From Phycisphaerales bacterium (lineage in GTDB: Bacteria > Planctomycetota > Phycisphaerae > Phycisphaerales > UBA1924): DNA of 64,000 nt. Below the pieces are notes generated by a model. It made no database searches, was not told the DNA's origin, and saw only the letters and a program-made list of their open reading frames with translations. A program made the position numbers and the translations under genes. Shown piece by piece: positions 54,613 through 63,971 of this stretch. Location: assembly GCA_020850415.1 (NCBI GenBank), contig JADZER010000050.1, positions 1 to 64,000 on the forward strand, given 5' to 3'. How positions within the stretch are numbered: position 1 is the stretch's first letter; every line of letters starts with the position of its first letter.

Positions 54613-56208
54613 GTGTACCACGCCCTTCTGACACGCCGCTACCTGACGAGCAAGGTGATGCCCCTGTTGGCGTCGCTGGCGGTGGTGCTTTGTACGGCGA
54701 TGGTGCTGATCACCTGGTCGGTGATGGGGGGGTTTCTCAACAACCTGACGCAGGCGGGGCGGTCTCTGATCGGTGATGTGCGGATCGCGTGGCCGAATGT
54801 GGGGTTCGCGCACTATGACGAGCTGATCGGGATGCTGGAGGCGGACCCGTCGGTGGAGGCGGCGGCGCCGATTATCGAGACCTTCGGGATGCTGACGCTG
54901 CTGGAGAACCGGACGGAGGGGGTGCTGATCCGGGGGATCGACGGCGGGAGCTTCTCGCGGGTGACGGACTATCCCGGGACGCTCTGGTGGCGCCCGCTTG
55001 ATGAGCCGATGCCCAAGGACGGCGGGGGCGACGACCTGCGCCTGGCGGATGAGAACCGGCTGCTGCTCCAGCGGATCTACGAGGACGGGCTGCGCCTGCG
55101 GGAGCTCGACCCGGTGACCGGCAGGCCGGAGAGCGCGATCGTGCTTGGGGTTGAGGTGGGGGGGTGGAATGTCCGGACGGACTGGGGCGGGTACTACCCG
55201 CGGGTCCAGCACCTGGCGACGCCCGAGGGCGGGTCGGAGCTCATGAACAAGTTCATGCCGGGGTCCGGGGAGCTGAGCCTGCTGGTGGTGCCGATCGACT
55301 CGCAGGGTCGGCCGCTGGAGCCGCAGACGGCGAAGCTGCCGGTGGCCAACGAGTTCGAGAGCGGGCTGTACGACATCGACCGGCAGACGGTGCTGATGGA
55401 CCTTCCGGCGCTGCAGAAGATGCTGCGGATGCACGCGGCCAAGCGTGTGGTCCGTGGTCAGGAGGGTGCGGGGAGCGCGTTCGAGGGGTTCTTCGACGGG
55501 GAGGGTGAGGTCGCCCCGGCGCAGACGGTCGAGGACCCGGCCCGGGTGACGAGCGTGATCGTGCGGATGGCGGACCCGGACGGGGACTTGCTGGCGTTCC
55601 GCGACCGCTGCCACGAGATCTACGCGGAGTTCGCGGTGGCGCACGCGGGGGAGGTGCCGTCGGGCAGCGTGATTGGGATCGAGACCTGGGAGGATGCGAA
55701 CCGGATGATGATCGAGGCGGTGAAGAAGGAGACCGGGCTGGTGCTGATGATCTTCACCTTCATCTCGTTTACGGCGGTGTTCCTGGTGTTCGCGATCTTT
55801 TGGGCGATGATCAGCGAGAAGACGAAGGACATCGGGATCCTGCGGGCGTTGGGGGCGAGCCGGCTGGGGGTGGCGTGGGTGTGGCTGCGGTACGGGCTGG
55901 CGATCGGGGTGGTGGGTTCGGTGCTCGGCGGGGTGTTGGCGTGGGCGATCGTGACGAACATCAACGAGATCCACGAGGGGATCTACACCACCGGGAAGTG
56001 GCTGGGGACGCACCTGGCCGGCCGGGAGTGGAACTGGTACATCTGGGACCCCAAGGTGTATGTGTTCAAGGAGATCCCGCACAAGATCGAGCCTTGGAAG
56101 GCGGCGATCGTGCTGGTGGGGGGGCTGGTCTCTTGCCTGGTGGGGGCGTTGTGGCCCGCGGCGAGGGCCGCGAGGATGCACCCCGTGAAGGCGTTGCGGT
56201 TCGAGTGA
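54613..56208 (+). CDS. LolC/LolE-like ABC transporter permease (FtsX family)
   Basis: A 531-residue membrane protein. One helix at the N-terminus (VMPLLASLAVVLCTAMVLITW), a ~330-residue extracytoplasmic MacB-type domain and three C-terminal helices of the FtsX domain (from LMIFTFISFTAVFLVFAIFW, with SEKTKDIGILRALGASRLGV) fit LolC/LolE. The segment TSKVMPLLASLAVVL resembles LolCE N-termini. Lol transporters release lipoproteins from the inner membrane; here only one permease gene is present, so a homodimer is implied. The ATP-binding subunit follows 37 bp downstream. ATG 54595 is the alternative start. Confidence 0.88.
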   Translation: MYHALLTRRYLTSKVMPLLASLAVVLCTAMVLITWSVMGGFLNNLTQAGRSLIGDVRIAWPNVGFAHYDELIGMLEADPSVEAAAPIIETFGMLTLLENRTEGVLIRGIDGGSFSRVTDYPGTLWWRPLDEPMPKDGGGDDLRLADENRLLLQRIYEDGLRLRELDPVTGRPESAIVLGVEVGGWNVRTDWGGYYPRVQHLATPEGGSELMNKFMPGSGELSLLVVPIDSQGRPLEPQTAKLPVANEFESGLYDIDRQTVLMDLPALQKMLRMHAAKRVVRGQEGAGSAFEGFFDGEGEVAPAQTVEDPARVTSVIVRMADPDGDLLAFRDRCHEIYAEFAVAHAGEVPSGSVIGIETWEDANRMMIEAVKKETGLVLMIFTFISFTAVFLVFAIFWAMISEKTKDIGILRALGASRLGVAWVWLRYGLAIGVVGSVLGGVLAWAIVTNINEIHEGIYTTGKWLGTHLAGREWNWYIWDPKVYVFKEIPHKIEPWKAAIVLVGGLVSCLVGALWPAARAARMHPVKALRFE

Positions 56209-56245
56209 CGGGGCCCGGCGCGCGAGCGAGGAGCGATCCATCGAG

Positions 56246-57019
56246 ATGACGACGGCGACCGCGACAACCCCGGCCCGTGCCGACCCGACGCCGGGCGGGC
56301 TGCTGCTGCGCGTCGCCAATCTCCACAAGACCTACCGGCTCGGGCGCGTGGATGTGCCGGTGCTCCACGGTGTGGACCTGACGCTGGGCCGGGGGGAGTG
56401 GGTGGCGATTCTGGGCGCGTCGGGCTCGGGCAAGAGCACGCTGCTGCACCTCATCGGCGGGCTGGATCGGCCGGACAGGGCGCGCAACGGGCGGGCCCGG
56501 GCGCAGATCGAGTTCCGGGGGCGCGACATGGTCAACTGCTCGCAGGCCGAGCTGAACGGCTTCCGGTGCGCCGATGTGGGGTTCGTGTTCCAGTTCTACC
56601 ACCTGCTGCCCGAGCTGAGCGTGACGGACAATGTGCTGCTGGGGACGATGATCAAGCACGGGCGATGGGGGTTCATGGGCCAGCGCGCCGACCTGCGGGC
56701 GCGGGCGCACAAGCTGCTCGACGCGTTCGGACTGGGCCACCGGCTCCGCCACCGCCCGGCGGAGCTCTCGGGGGGCGAGCGCCAGCGGGTGGCGATCGCC
56801 CGGGCGCTGATGAACGACCCCTCCTTGCTGCTGGCCGACGAGCCGACGGGGAATCTGGACCGCAAGACCGGGGCCGCCATCCTGGAGGTGCTGGCCGGGA
56901 TCCGGGCCGAGCGGGGCCAGACGATGCTGATGGTGACCCACGACCCCGAGATCGCGGCCCGGGCGGACCGGGTTGTGCACCTCGTCGATGGGCGGGTCGT
57001 CCGGCCGTCGGACGGCTGA
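56246..57019 (+). CDS. LolD-like ABC transporter ATP-binding protein
   Basis: A 257-residue ABC ATPase, energising the permease encoded upstream. Walker [13 protein letters not shown]-loop near FVFQFYHLLPELSV, signature LSGGERQRVAIARAL, Walker B SLLLADEPTGNLD and switch His in MVTHDPE are intact. This matches the MacB/LolD subgroup. A ~25-residue N-terminal extension precedes the core. Likely cotranscribed with the permease. Confidence 0.94.
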   Translation: MTTATATTPARADPTPGGLLLRVANLHKTYRLGRVDVPVLHGVDLTLGRGEWVAILGASGSGKSTLLHLIGGLDRPDRARNGRARAQIEFRGRDMVNCSQAELNGFRCADVGFVFQFYHLLPELSVTDNVLLGTMIKHGRWGFMGQRADLRARAHKLLDAFGLGHRLRHRPAELSGGERQRVAIARALMNDPSLLLADEPTGNLDRKTGAAILEVLAGIRAERGQTMLMVTHDPEIAARADRVVHLVDGRVVRPSDG

Positions 57020-57149
57020 TTCGCCCGGGCGTTCCACGAGCTGGTCAACGGGCCGCCTGGCCCTCGGGGTGAGCGGACGCCGACGCCCCTCTCGATGTCG
57101 GGTCGGGGTCGTCCCCGCGGCCGGCGGGTCTTGGGGAAAGTCCCGGGTC

Positions 57150-57155
57150 TATACT
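57150..57155 (+). promoter_or_regulatory. Putative -10 box (TATACT) 8 nt before STAND-like gene
   Basis: TATACT is close to the vegetative consensus and ends eight bases before ATG 57164. A weak TTGGGG lies upstream at an unusually short distance (13 bp). Confidence 0.45.
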
Positions 57156-57163
57156 CGGCACTC

Positions 57164-59590
57164 ATGCCGACACTCCCTGGAATCCAACGAGTTTTGGATG
57201 CGTTTCGCTCAGTGAGCGTGGCCGCCGATGCGCAGGCGCTCGTTGTACTCGGGGTTGCAGCCACGGGCGGCGCTGTCTCGGGGCCGGTGCTGGTCTGCGG
57301 CGCCGTGGCGATCGCGGGCCTCGCCGGGTACTCGATTTACAAGGATTGGAAGACGGGCGAGACGATCGACAAGATCCCGGAGCTCGAGAGGTTCCTGAGC
57401 GGGTACATCAGGAAGGAGGCCTTGCAGGACGCGGCGTTCGAGAAGGTGCTCGTCCGGCTGTTGGACGATCCTGGCGCCCTCGCAGCGCTTCCGCCGGGCA
57501 TCGGGGATCAGCCGCTGGCCGCCTTGCTCGCGATCATCCAGGCCGGGGGCGCGGAGCGCGAGCGTCTGCTCGCGCAGCAGACAGGCATGGTGGAGTCGCT
57601 CAAGACGCTGATTGTTGAGCGCTTTGATGCCTTGCAGGCGGCGGTCGAGCTGAACACCGAGATGCTCACCGAGATTGTCGACGATCGCCTCGCGCGGCTG
57701 AAGCACGGCGTGCAGGTGGTCGATCGTGCGTATCTCGAGTCGCTGCGTGCCCGCCGACTGGCCGACTCGAAGCTGATCAAGTACTTCGACGGGGCGGTGC
57801 CCAGGTGGGAGCATGCCGTGAGCGGGCGCGTTGCCCACCGCGCCGGGGTGAGCCGGCTCGTCGAGCAGATTCGGGGGTGTGTGAGGGCGCCGGAGGAGAT
57901 ATCGACGCATGTTCTGGTCGGCGCGGGATCCGAAGGGAAGAGCACGATGCTCTTGCAGACCGCGGCCCGGCTCATCCTCGACGAGGAGTGCATCGGCATT
58001 GATCTGTTCGACGATGCCTGGGACCCGGGCGTGCTGCGGACGCTCCCCGAGGGAGAGGGCCCTTGGCTGCTGGTGGCGGACGAAGCGGACCGACACACCC
58101 GGAAGCTGGTTGAAGCGCTCCGGCTGCTGGACTCGCTGGACCGCACCGATGTCCACCTTCTGCTCGCCACGCGCGATACCCATTGGTTGGACATCCAGCG
58201 GACGACAACGGGCACTGGAGACTTCCAGAGACTGTCGGACTACCAGCGCGTCGAGGTTCGCGGCCTGGATCGCGTTGACGCGGCCGGCATCGTCGAGTCA
58301 TGGTCGGATCCTCCGGTCATGGGGCGCGCACTGGGCAGCCTGGCGCAGGCGTCGAAGGACAACAGGGCCGTCATGTTCGCCGCGGCCGCCGGGCGGGCAG
58401 GCCCGGGGGGTGGGACGCTCTTCGGGGCGATACTTGATGTGCGGTACTCGTCGGGGAGGCTCCGCGAGCGCGTCGCGAGCATCATGGAGGGTCTGGCGCG
58501 GATCCCCATCAAGGGGTCGCAGAACGAATCGTCTCTGTTCGATGCGTTTCGCTGGATCTGTCTCTGTGAGGCGGCGGGCCTCGGGGGGATCAACCGGGAG
58601 CTGTTGGCGGCGCTCTGTCGCGTGGACGCGCATTTCGCGAGGTCGACTATCGAGATCCCTCTCGGTGACGAGGCGGGAGGCGTGCGGACCGGTCGGACCG
58701 TCGCGACGCGACACTTCCGGATTGCCTGCGAGGCCGTCGCGTTGCTGCGGGAGGACTCACGCTTCCGGTGTGATCTCGGGGAGTACTACGGGTACTTGGT
58801 GGAAGTCGCAGCGGCGGTGATCGACACCGCCAGGACGCCGGGGATGAATCGGTATGAGCATCTGGGCAAGGCGCTCATCGAAGCACTGGGGACACTGGTG
58901 CCCGACGAGGAGGAGCGGCTTGCCATCGCGCTGCGGGCGGCGGATGCCAGCATCCAGGCCCACGGGCGGCTCGACCTCATCGTGTCCAAGTCCGAGATCC
59001 ACGAGAAGCTCGGCCGGCACGGGCAGGCAGCGCGGGTGATCGAGGAGTGCTGGCCCGACCACGCGGAGTACGCCAACGCGGAACAGGTCTCGCGAGGCCT
59101 GTGCCAGCAATGGGGGGTCTGCCTCGGGAATGACGGGGATATCTGGGCCAATGTGTACCTGCTCGCCTACGCCCTGTCCGATCAGCTCACGCCGGCGGGG
59201 GCGAGCCTCCGGCATGCTGGCAGGTACGCCCGTTCGTTGGCGGATGTGCTGCTGCGTCTGCGGGCGGCCTTGCTGAGGGAGGGATCCACCGGGTCGTCTG
59301 TGGTGGGCAGCATCGAGACCGCGGCAGCGGCGGCTTTCCGGATCGCCCGGGAGGTGGACCGTACTCCCCAGGATCAGGCGGGGGCGCTTTCGGCCGAGCG
59401 AACGGAGCGAGTGCTCCGGGGATTGGGGCTGCCGGACATCGACCCGCTCGACTGCCGGGGGGCCTTGGAGGCCGCCTGCTCGGCGGTCCTGGGGGCCGAT
59501 GGTGGCCATGCCCGGCTGCGCCAGATGCTGGCGACCTCGCTGACCTTCACAAGCTTGGAGGCGCTCTACCGGGCCGGCGAGGTTGGGTGA
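57164..59590 (+). CDS. Orphan STAND-like P-loop ATPase with N-terminal membrane/coiled-coil region
   Basis: An 808-residue protein. The N-terminus has a hydrophobic stretch (about 22-60, VVLGVAATGGAVSG to VAIAGLAGYSIY), then a helical region to ~190. Walker A is GAGSEGKST (about 253-261), and Walker B WLLVADEAD (about 300-308) is followed by LLLATRDTHW like sensor 1 of STAND/AAA+ NTPases. The rest (about 400-808) is all-helical, with TPR-like elements. This plan (effector-like N-terminus, STAND ATPase, helical sensor) occurs in antiviral STAND proteins and in other signalling ATPases. No partner gene is adjacent. The function is unknown. Confidence 0.75.
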   Translation: MPTLPGIQRVLDAFRSVSVAADAQALVVLGVAATGGAVSGPVLVCGAVAIAGLAGYSIYKDWKTGETIDKIPELERFLSGYIRKEALQDAAFEKVLVRLLDDPGALAALPPGIGDQPLAALLAIIQAGGAERERLLAQQTGMVESLKTLIVERFDALQAAVELNTEMLTEIVDDRLARLKHGVQVVDRAYLESLRARRLADSKLIKYFDGAVPRWEHAVSGRVAHRAGVSRLVEQIRGCVRAPEEISTHVLVGAGSEGKSTMLLQTAARLILDEECIGIDLFDDAWDPGVLRTLPEGEGPWLLVADEADRHTRKLVEALRLLDSLDRTDVHLLLATRDTHWLDIQRTTTGTGDFQRLSDYQRVEVRGLDRVDAAGIVESWSDPPVMGRALGSLAQASKDNRAVMFAAAAGRAGPGGGTLFGAILDVRYSSGRLRERVASIMEGLARIPIKGSQNESSLFDAFRWICLCEAAGLGGINRELLAALCRVDAHFARSTIEIPLGDEAGGVRTGRTVATRHFRIACEAVALLREDSRFRCDLGEYYGYLVEVAAAVIDTARTPGMNRYEHLGKALIEALGTLVPDEEERLAIALRAADASIQAHGRLDLIVSKSEIHEKLGRHGQAARVIEECWPDHAEYANAEQVSRGLCQQWGVCLGNDGDIWANVYLLAYALSDQLTPAGASLRHAGRYARSLADVLLRLRAALLREGSTGSSVVGSIETAAAAAFRIAREVDRTPQDQAGALSAERTERVLRGLGLPDIDPLDCRGALEAACSAVLGADGGHARLRQMLATSLTFTSLEALYRAGEVG

Positions 59591-59698
59591 GGGGGACGGT
59601 CGGCAGGATTCCCCCTTGGCCCCGCCGCACCCTGCCGCCCCCGCCCCAGGTTGGTGCTTACTATCCGTTCACGACCGGAGCCCCTGCCTTTGAACGGG

Positions 59699-60520
59699 AT
59701 GCCAGCGACTTCGAACCCAGCTCCCGCGCGGATGATCACCGTGCGCACGGCCGACGGCCGCACGGCGATCGATGCGCGGGTGAGCGATTCGGGGTCGGGG
59801 ACGCCGGTGGTATTCCTGCACGGGCTTGTGGGGCTCAACGAGCACTGGGAAGAGGTGGCGAGCCGGGTGCAGGGGCAGGTGCGGTGCATCATGTTGGAGC
59901 TGCCCTTGCTGGCCCTGCCGCGGGAGGTGTGCTCGATCACGGGGGTGGCGGACCTGACCCAGCAGTTCATCCGGGGGTATCTTGACGACCCGGCGGTGTT
60001 GGTGGGCAACTCGTTCGGGGGGCATGTGGCGTTGCGGGTGGCGTTGGAGCACCCGGACATCGTGTCGGGGCTGGTGCTCGCGGGGTCGAGCGGCCTGATC
60101 GAGCGGTCGATGGTCCGGGAGGTGCAGATCCGCCCGAGCCGCGAGTGGCTGGCCGAGAAGATCGGTGAGTTGTTCCACGACCGTGCGCACATGCGTGAGG
60201 CGGACCTGGACCGGGCGTTCAAGGAGCTGAGCCAGCGGGCGAAGGCGCGGGCGATGGTGCGGCTGAGCCGGAGCGCCAGGCAGAACCACCTGGGCACGCA
60301 GATGCGGGAGATCGCGGCGCCGACGGTCCTGATCTGGGGCCGGCAGGATGTGGTGACGCCGCCCGAGGCGGCCGAGCAGTTCCACCAGTTGCTGCCGAAC
60401 TCGCGTCTGGTGTGGTTCGACCAGTGCGGGCATGTGCCGATGGTGGAGAAGGCCGACGAGTTCGCGGCCGAGCTCCTGAAGTTCGTGGGTGAGATCGCGT
60501 CAGCACCGGGTCGGCCGTGA
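59699..60520 (+). CDS. Alpha/beta hydrolase
   Basis: A 273-residue hydrolase. VVFLHGLVGLNEHW contains the oxyanion-hole motif HG, GNSFGGHVAL the nucleophile Ser, WGRQDVVTP the acid region and CGHVPMVEKAD the catalytic His. This is the plan of esterases and C-C hydrolases. A TACTAT box is at 59659-59664. Several starts are possible; ATG 59699 is the first, and ATG 59732 fits the family start (MITVRTADG). The stop overlaps the GH3 gene by 4 bp (GTGA), so both are translated together. Confidence 0.9.
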   Translation: MPATSNPAPARMITVRTADGRTAIDARVSDSGSGTPVVFLHGLVGLNEHWEEVASRVQGQVRCIMLELPLLALPREVCSITGVADLTQQFIRGYLDDPAVLVGNSFGGHVALRVALEHPDIVSGLVLAGSSGLIERSMVREVQIRPSREWLAEKIGELFHDRAHMREADLDRAFKELSQRAKARAMVRLSRSARQNHLGTQMREIAAPTVLIWGRQDVVTPPEAAEQFHQLLPNSRLVWFDQCGHVPMVEKADEFAAELLKFVGEIASAPGRP

Positions 60521-62232
60521 GCACGCCAGCGAAACATCCCACGCCGTCGAGCCATCCCACGCGAGCGAACCACCCGGTGCAGCGTGACGCGGTCCGCTGG
60601 ACCGGGCTTGTGGGCGCGGCCCTGGCGGCCCGGGTGGCGCTGCGGGCGGCGAGGCTGGACGACACGGACTGGTGGGTCGCGAACACGCGCCGGGTGCAGA
60701 TCGCGCAACTGCGGCGGAACATCGTGCGGGCCCGGGGGACGGAGATCGGGCGGGAGTGGGGCTTTGCGCGGATGGTCGGGCTGGACGACGACAGGCTGCT
60801 GGAGGCGTACCGCTCGCGGGCGCCGCTGGCGGACTGGTACGCGTTCCGGGACCGGCTGGTGCGCATGCGGGAGGGCGGCGAGCGGGACCTGCTTTGGCCC
60901 GGGCTGGTGCGGGACTTTGCACAGACCAGCGGCACGACGGCGGGGGACAAGTACATCCCGGTCAGCCGCGAGATGCTGCGGTCGAACTACCTGGCGAGCA
61001 TGGACATCTTCGCCCATCTCTTGCGGATGGGCCTGAGCCTGCCGGACATCATGTGCGGCAAGTGCCTTTTCATAGGCGGTTCGAGCGATGTGGAGGAGAA
61101 CGCGCACGGGGTGCGGACGGGGGATCTTTCGGGGCTGGTGACGGGGCTGATCACCTGGCCTCTGAGCGAGATCTACCTGCCGGGCAAGAAGATCGCGTTG
61201 CTGAGCGACTGGACGACCAAGATCGAGGTGATGGCACGGGCGATCTGGGACCAGGATGTTCGGTTCATCAGCGGGATGCCGAGCTGGGGGATCGTGCTGT
61301 TCAATCGGGTGATCGAGATTGCGCGGGAGATGGGGCGTGATGTGCGCACGCTGCGCGAGGTGTGGCCGAACCTGCGGGTGTTCGTGCACGGCGGCGTGAA
61401 GTACCAGCCGTTCGAGCCGCGGGTGCGCACGCTGTGGTCGGGGGACCCGGGCGGGGAGGACATCCCGACGCGGTTCGAGCTGTACCCGGCGAGCGAGGGG
61501 TTCATCGCGACGCAGGACGGGCCGGCGGCGCCGGGCGTGCAGCCGTCGCTGCGGCTGATCCCGGACATCGGGGTTTTCTACGAGTTTGTGGCGCTCGGGG
61601 AGATCGACGACCCGGGCGCGCGGGCGTTCACGGCGGATGAGGTGGAGCTCGGGCAGCGGTATGTGGTGGTGATGAGCACCTGCTCGGGTCTTTGGCGGTA
61701 CATCCTGGGCGATGTGGTGGAGTTCGACTCGGTGCCGCGGGCGGGGGTGCGCGGGGCGGGTATGGGCCCGGCGCGGATGCGGATCGTGGGCCGGCACCGT
61801 CACTTCATCAACGCGTTCGGCGAGAACCTGATCGTGGAGCACATCGAGCACGGCGTGGCGGAGGCGGCGCGGGCGACGGGGCTGGCGGTGGGGGAGTTCA
61901 CGGCGGCGCCGGTCTACCCGGGGCAGGGCCGGCGCGCGGGGCTCGAGGTTGCGGTGGAGTTCGAGGGGGGCGCGCCGTCGGCGGCGCAGCTGTCGCTCTT
62001 CGGGGCGGCGTTCGATCGCGCGGTCAAGTCGATCAATGTCGACTACACGACCAAGCGTCGCGACGATCTGGGGATGACGCCCCCGACGATCACGGCGTTG
62101 CCGATGGGGGCGTTCCACGCGTGGCTGGCGGCCCGGGGCAAGCTCGGCGGGCAGCACAAGTGCCCGCGCTGCGCGAACCACCGGGAGATCCTGGAAGGCC
62201 TGACCGACCTGGCGTTGTCCGTGCGGGCGTGA
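60517..62232 (+). CDS. GH3 auxin-responsive-family acyl-adenylating enzyme
   Basis: A 571-residue member of the GH3 family. Motifs of acyl-adenylate-forming GH3 proteins are present: TSGTTAGDKYIPVS (ATP loop), ELYPASEGFIA, and LWRYILGDVVEFD followed by HRHFINAFGENLI. Plant GH3 enzymes join jasmonate or auxin to amino acids; bacterial members are poorly characterised. Coupling with a hydrolase (4-bp overlap) suggests a make-and-break pair for an amide or ester conjugate, as inference. A C-terminal CPRCANH motif (about 545-551) is an unusual end. Start is GTG. Confidence 0.9.
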   Translation: MSTPAKHPTPSSHPTRANHPVQRDAVRWTGLVGAALAARVALRAARLDDTDWWVANTRRVQIAQLRRNIVRARGTEIGREWGFARMVGLDDDRLLEAYRSRAPLADWYAFRDRLVRMREGGERDLLWPGLVRDFAQTSGTTAGDKYIPVSREMLRSNYLASMDIFAHLLRMGLSLPDIMCGKCLFIGGSSDVEENAHGVRTGDLSGLVTGLITWPLSEIYLPGKKIALLSDWTTKIEVMARAIWDQDVRFISGMPSWGIVLFNRVIEIAREMGRDVRTLREVWPNLRVFVHGGVKYQPFEPRVRTLWSGDPGGEDIPTRFELYPASEGFIATQDGPAAPGVQPSLRLIPDIGVFYEFVALGEIDDPGARAFTADEVELGQRYVVVMSTCSGLWRYILGDVVEFDSVPRAGVRGAGMGPARMRIVGRHRHFINAFGENLIVEHIEHGVAEAARATGLAVGEFTAAPVYPGQGRRAGLEVAVEFEGGAPSAAQLSLFGAAFDRAVKSINVDYTTKRRDDLGMTPPTITALPMGAFHAWLAARGKLGGQHKCPRCANHREILEGLTDLALSVRA

Positions 62233-62416
62233 TCGCGTGGGGTTTGTCCCGCGCGGCGCGCCGGATCAGCCCGGCCCAAAAAAGGCGTCGCCCTCGGACG
62301 AGGGGGGACAGGACTCATCCAAGGGCAACACCATGTGCCATGAGCATACCAGCTTCTGTGTGGAGGTCAAGCGTTGTCGCGGCAAGATTCCGGCGGGAAT
62401 CCCGCGGGTGGCCACA

Positions 62417-63724
62417 TCAAGCCGGGGGGGCAGGGATCGCGGCGATGTCGCGGCGGCATTGTGCGCCTTCGAAGTGGATCATGTCGCAGGCCCGGTAGGC
62501 AAGCGTCCGGGCATCCGCCATAGTCTCCCCTTGGGCAACCACGCTCAGGACGCGGCCGCCGGCGGTGACGATCTGCCCCTGGGAGTCTCTGGTGGTGCCG
62601 GCGTGGAAGACCGTGACATCGTGGAGGGCTTCGGCCTGTTCGATGCCGCGGATGGGGACGCCCTTTCGGGGGTTTTCTGGGTAGCCCTCGCTGGCGATCA
62701 CGACGCAGACGGCGGGCCTTGGGTCCCACTCGACCTCGACCTGATCGAGCGTCCGCGTGCAGGCCCCGAGCATGAGCTCGAGGATGTCTGAGCGGAGGCG
62801 GGTCATCAGGGGCTGGCACTCCGGATCGCCGAAGCGGACATTGTACTCGAGGACCTTGGGACCACCCGGGGTGAGCATCAGTCCGGCGTAGAGCACGCCG
62901 CGGTAATCGATGCCTTCGCGTTTGAGCGCGTCGACGGTGGGCACGAGGATGTCTCGTTCGATGCGGCTCATGGTCGCGGCGTCGATCGCGTCGGAGGGGC
63001 AGAAGGCGCCCATGCCGCCGGTGTTTGGCCCGATGTCGCCGTCGCGGAGTCGCTTGTGGTCCTGGCACGGGGGGAGGATCAGGATGTTCCGGCCGTCGGT
63101 GATGGCGAGAACGGAGACCTCTCGCCCGGTGAGGCGCTCCTCGATGATGACCTTGCGCCCGGCGTCTCCGAAGATGCGCTGGACCATGATCTTCCGGACC
63201 GCGTCGCACGCCTCGGCGGTCGAGGCGGGGACGAACACCCCCTTGCCTGCGGCGAGGCCCGCGGCCTTCACGACCGGGGGCTCGGAGCGGCTCGCGGTGT
63301 ACGCGAGGGCGGCGTCGGGATCGGTGAACTCCCGGCCGTCGGCGGTGGGGACCATGGCCTCTCGGAGGAGGCTCTTGCACCAGGCCTTGTCGGCCTCGAG
63401 CATGGCGCCCGCCTGGACGGGGCCGAAGACATGGCGGTCGGGGGTGGTGAGCTTGTCGGCGAAGCCCTCGGCGAGGGGGTCTTCGGGGCCGATGACGACC
63501 AGACCGATCTGTTGGTGGTCGCAGAACTGCTCGAGGCGGTACATCGCCTTTGCGGAGACGGGGACATCGACCGCGGTCGCCAGGGGCGCGATGCCGGGGT
63601 TCTGGGGGTGGGTGGTGTAGAGGGTGCCCAGGCGCGGGGAGCGGGCGATAGCGGCGGCCAGGGCGTGCTCGCGGCCGCCGCCACCGACGAGGAGGACATT
63701 GATCCTGCTGGGCTGTGTGGGCAT
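62417..63724 (-). CDS. purD: Phosphoribosylamine-glycine ligase
   Basis: Makes GAR from phosphoribosylamine, glycine and ATP in purine synthesis. The start MPTQPSRINVLLVGGGGREHAL has the N-domain loop, VIGPEDPLAEGFAD follows, the ATP-grasp part has VVKAAGLAAGKGVFV, and LEYNVRFGDPECQPLM is the metal-binding signature. The length of 435 residues is normal. A TACCAT box lies five bases before the ATG. 184 bp separate it from the GH3 gene (convergent). Confidence 0.96.
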   Translation of the reverse strand: MPTQPSRINVLLVGGGGREHALAAAIARSPRLGTLYTTHPQNPGIAPLATAVDVPVSAKAMYRLEQFCDHQQIGLVVIGPEDPLAEGFADKLTTPDRHVFGPVQAGAMLEADKAWCKSLLREAMVPTADGREFTDPDAALAYTASRSEPPVVKAAGLAAGKGVFVPASTAEACDAVRKIMVQRIFGDAGRKVIIEERLTGREVSVLAITDGRNILILPPCQDHKRLRDGDIGPNTGGMGAFCPSDAIDAATMSRIERDILVPTVDALKREGIDYRGVLYAGLMLTPGGPKVLEYNVRFGDPECQPLMTRLRSDILELMLGACTRTLDQVEVEWDPRPAVCVVIASEGYPENPRKGVPIRGIEQAEALHDVTVFHAGTTRDSQGQIVTAGGRVLSVVAQGETMADARTLAYRACDMIHFEGAQCRRDIAAIPAPPA

Positions 63725-63729
63725 CGCCG

Positions 63730-63735
63730 ATGGTA
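63730..63735 (-). promoter_or_regulatory. Putative -10 box (TACCAT) 5 nt before purD
   Basis: Minus-strand TACCAT, five bases before the purD ATG, with no Shine-Dalgarno site in between. Confidence 0.4.
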
Positions 63736-63811
63736 TCCCGGCGCGGGTGTGCCGCTGAGGGCGGTGAGGGCCGGTGTGGGCCCGTGGGGGCGGGGAATGG
63801 TCGGCCGGGCG

Positions 63812-63840
63812 TTGGACTTCGGCGCGGGGTGGTCTAGAAT
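63812..63840 (+). promoter_or_regulatory. Promoter of initiator tRNA gene
   Basis: TTGGAC at 63812-63817, a 17-bp spacer and TAGAAT at 63835-63840, 11 bp before the tRNA. Confidence 0.7.
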
Positions 63841-63851
63841 CCCGTCCTGAT

Positions 63852-63925
<74 letters not shown>

Positions 63926-63936
63926 CTTCTTGTCTG

Positions 63937-63971
63937 AAAGGGACTTGCGGCAACGCGAGTCCCTTTTTGTT
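63937..63971 (+). terminator. Rho-independent terminator of initiator tRNA
   Basis: A 13-bp stem with one G-T pair (AAAGGGACTTGCG with CGCGAGTCCCTTT) followed by TTG; the T-run TTTTT at 63964-63968 overlaps the stem end. Confidence 0.85.

Noticed and set aside
53383..56328. 981-residue minus-strand open frame opposite the FG-GAP and permease genes
   Set aside because: It spans two well-supported genes on the other strand and is rich in R, P and H, as expected for a GC shadow.
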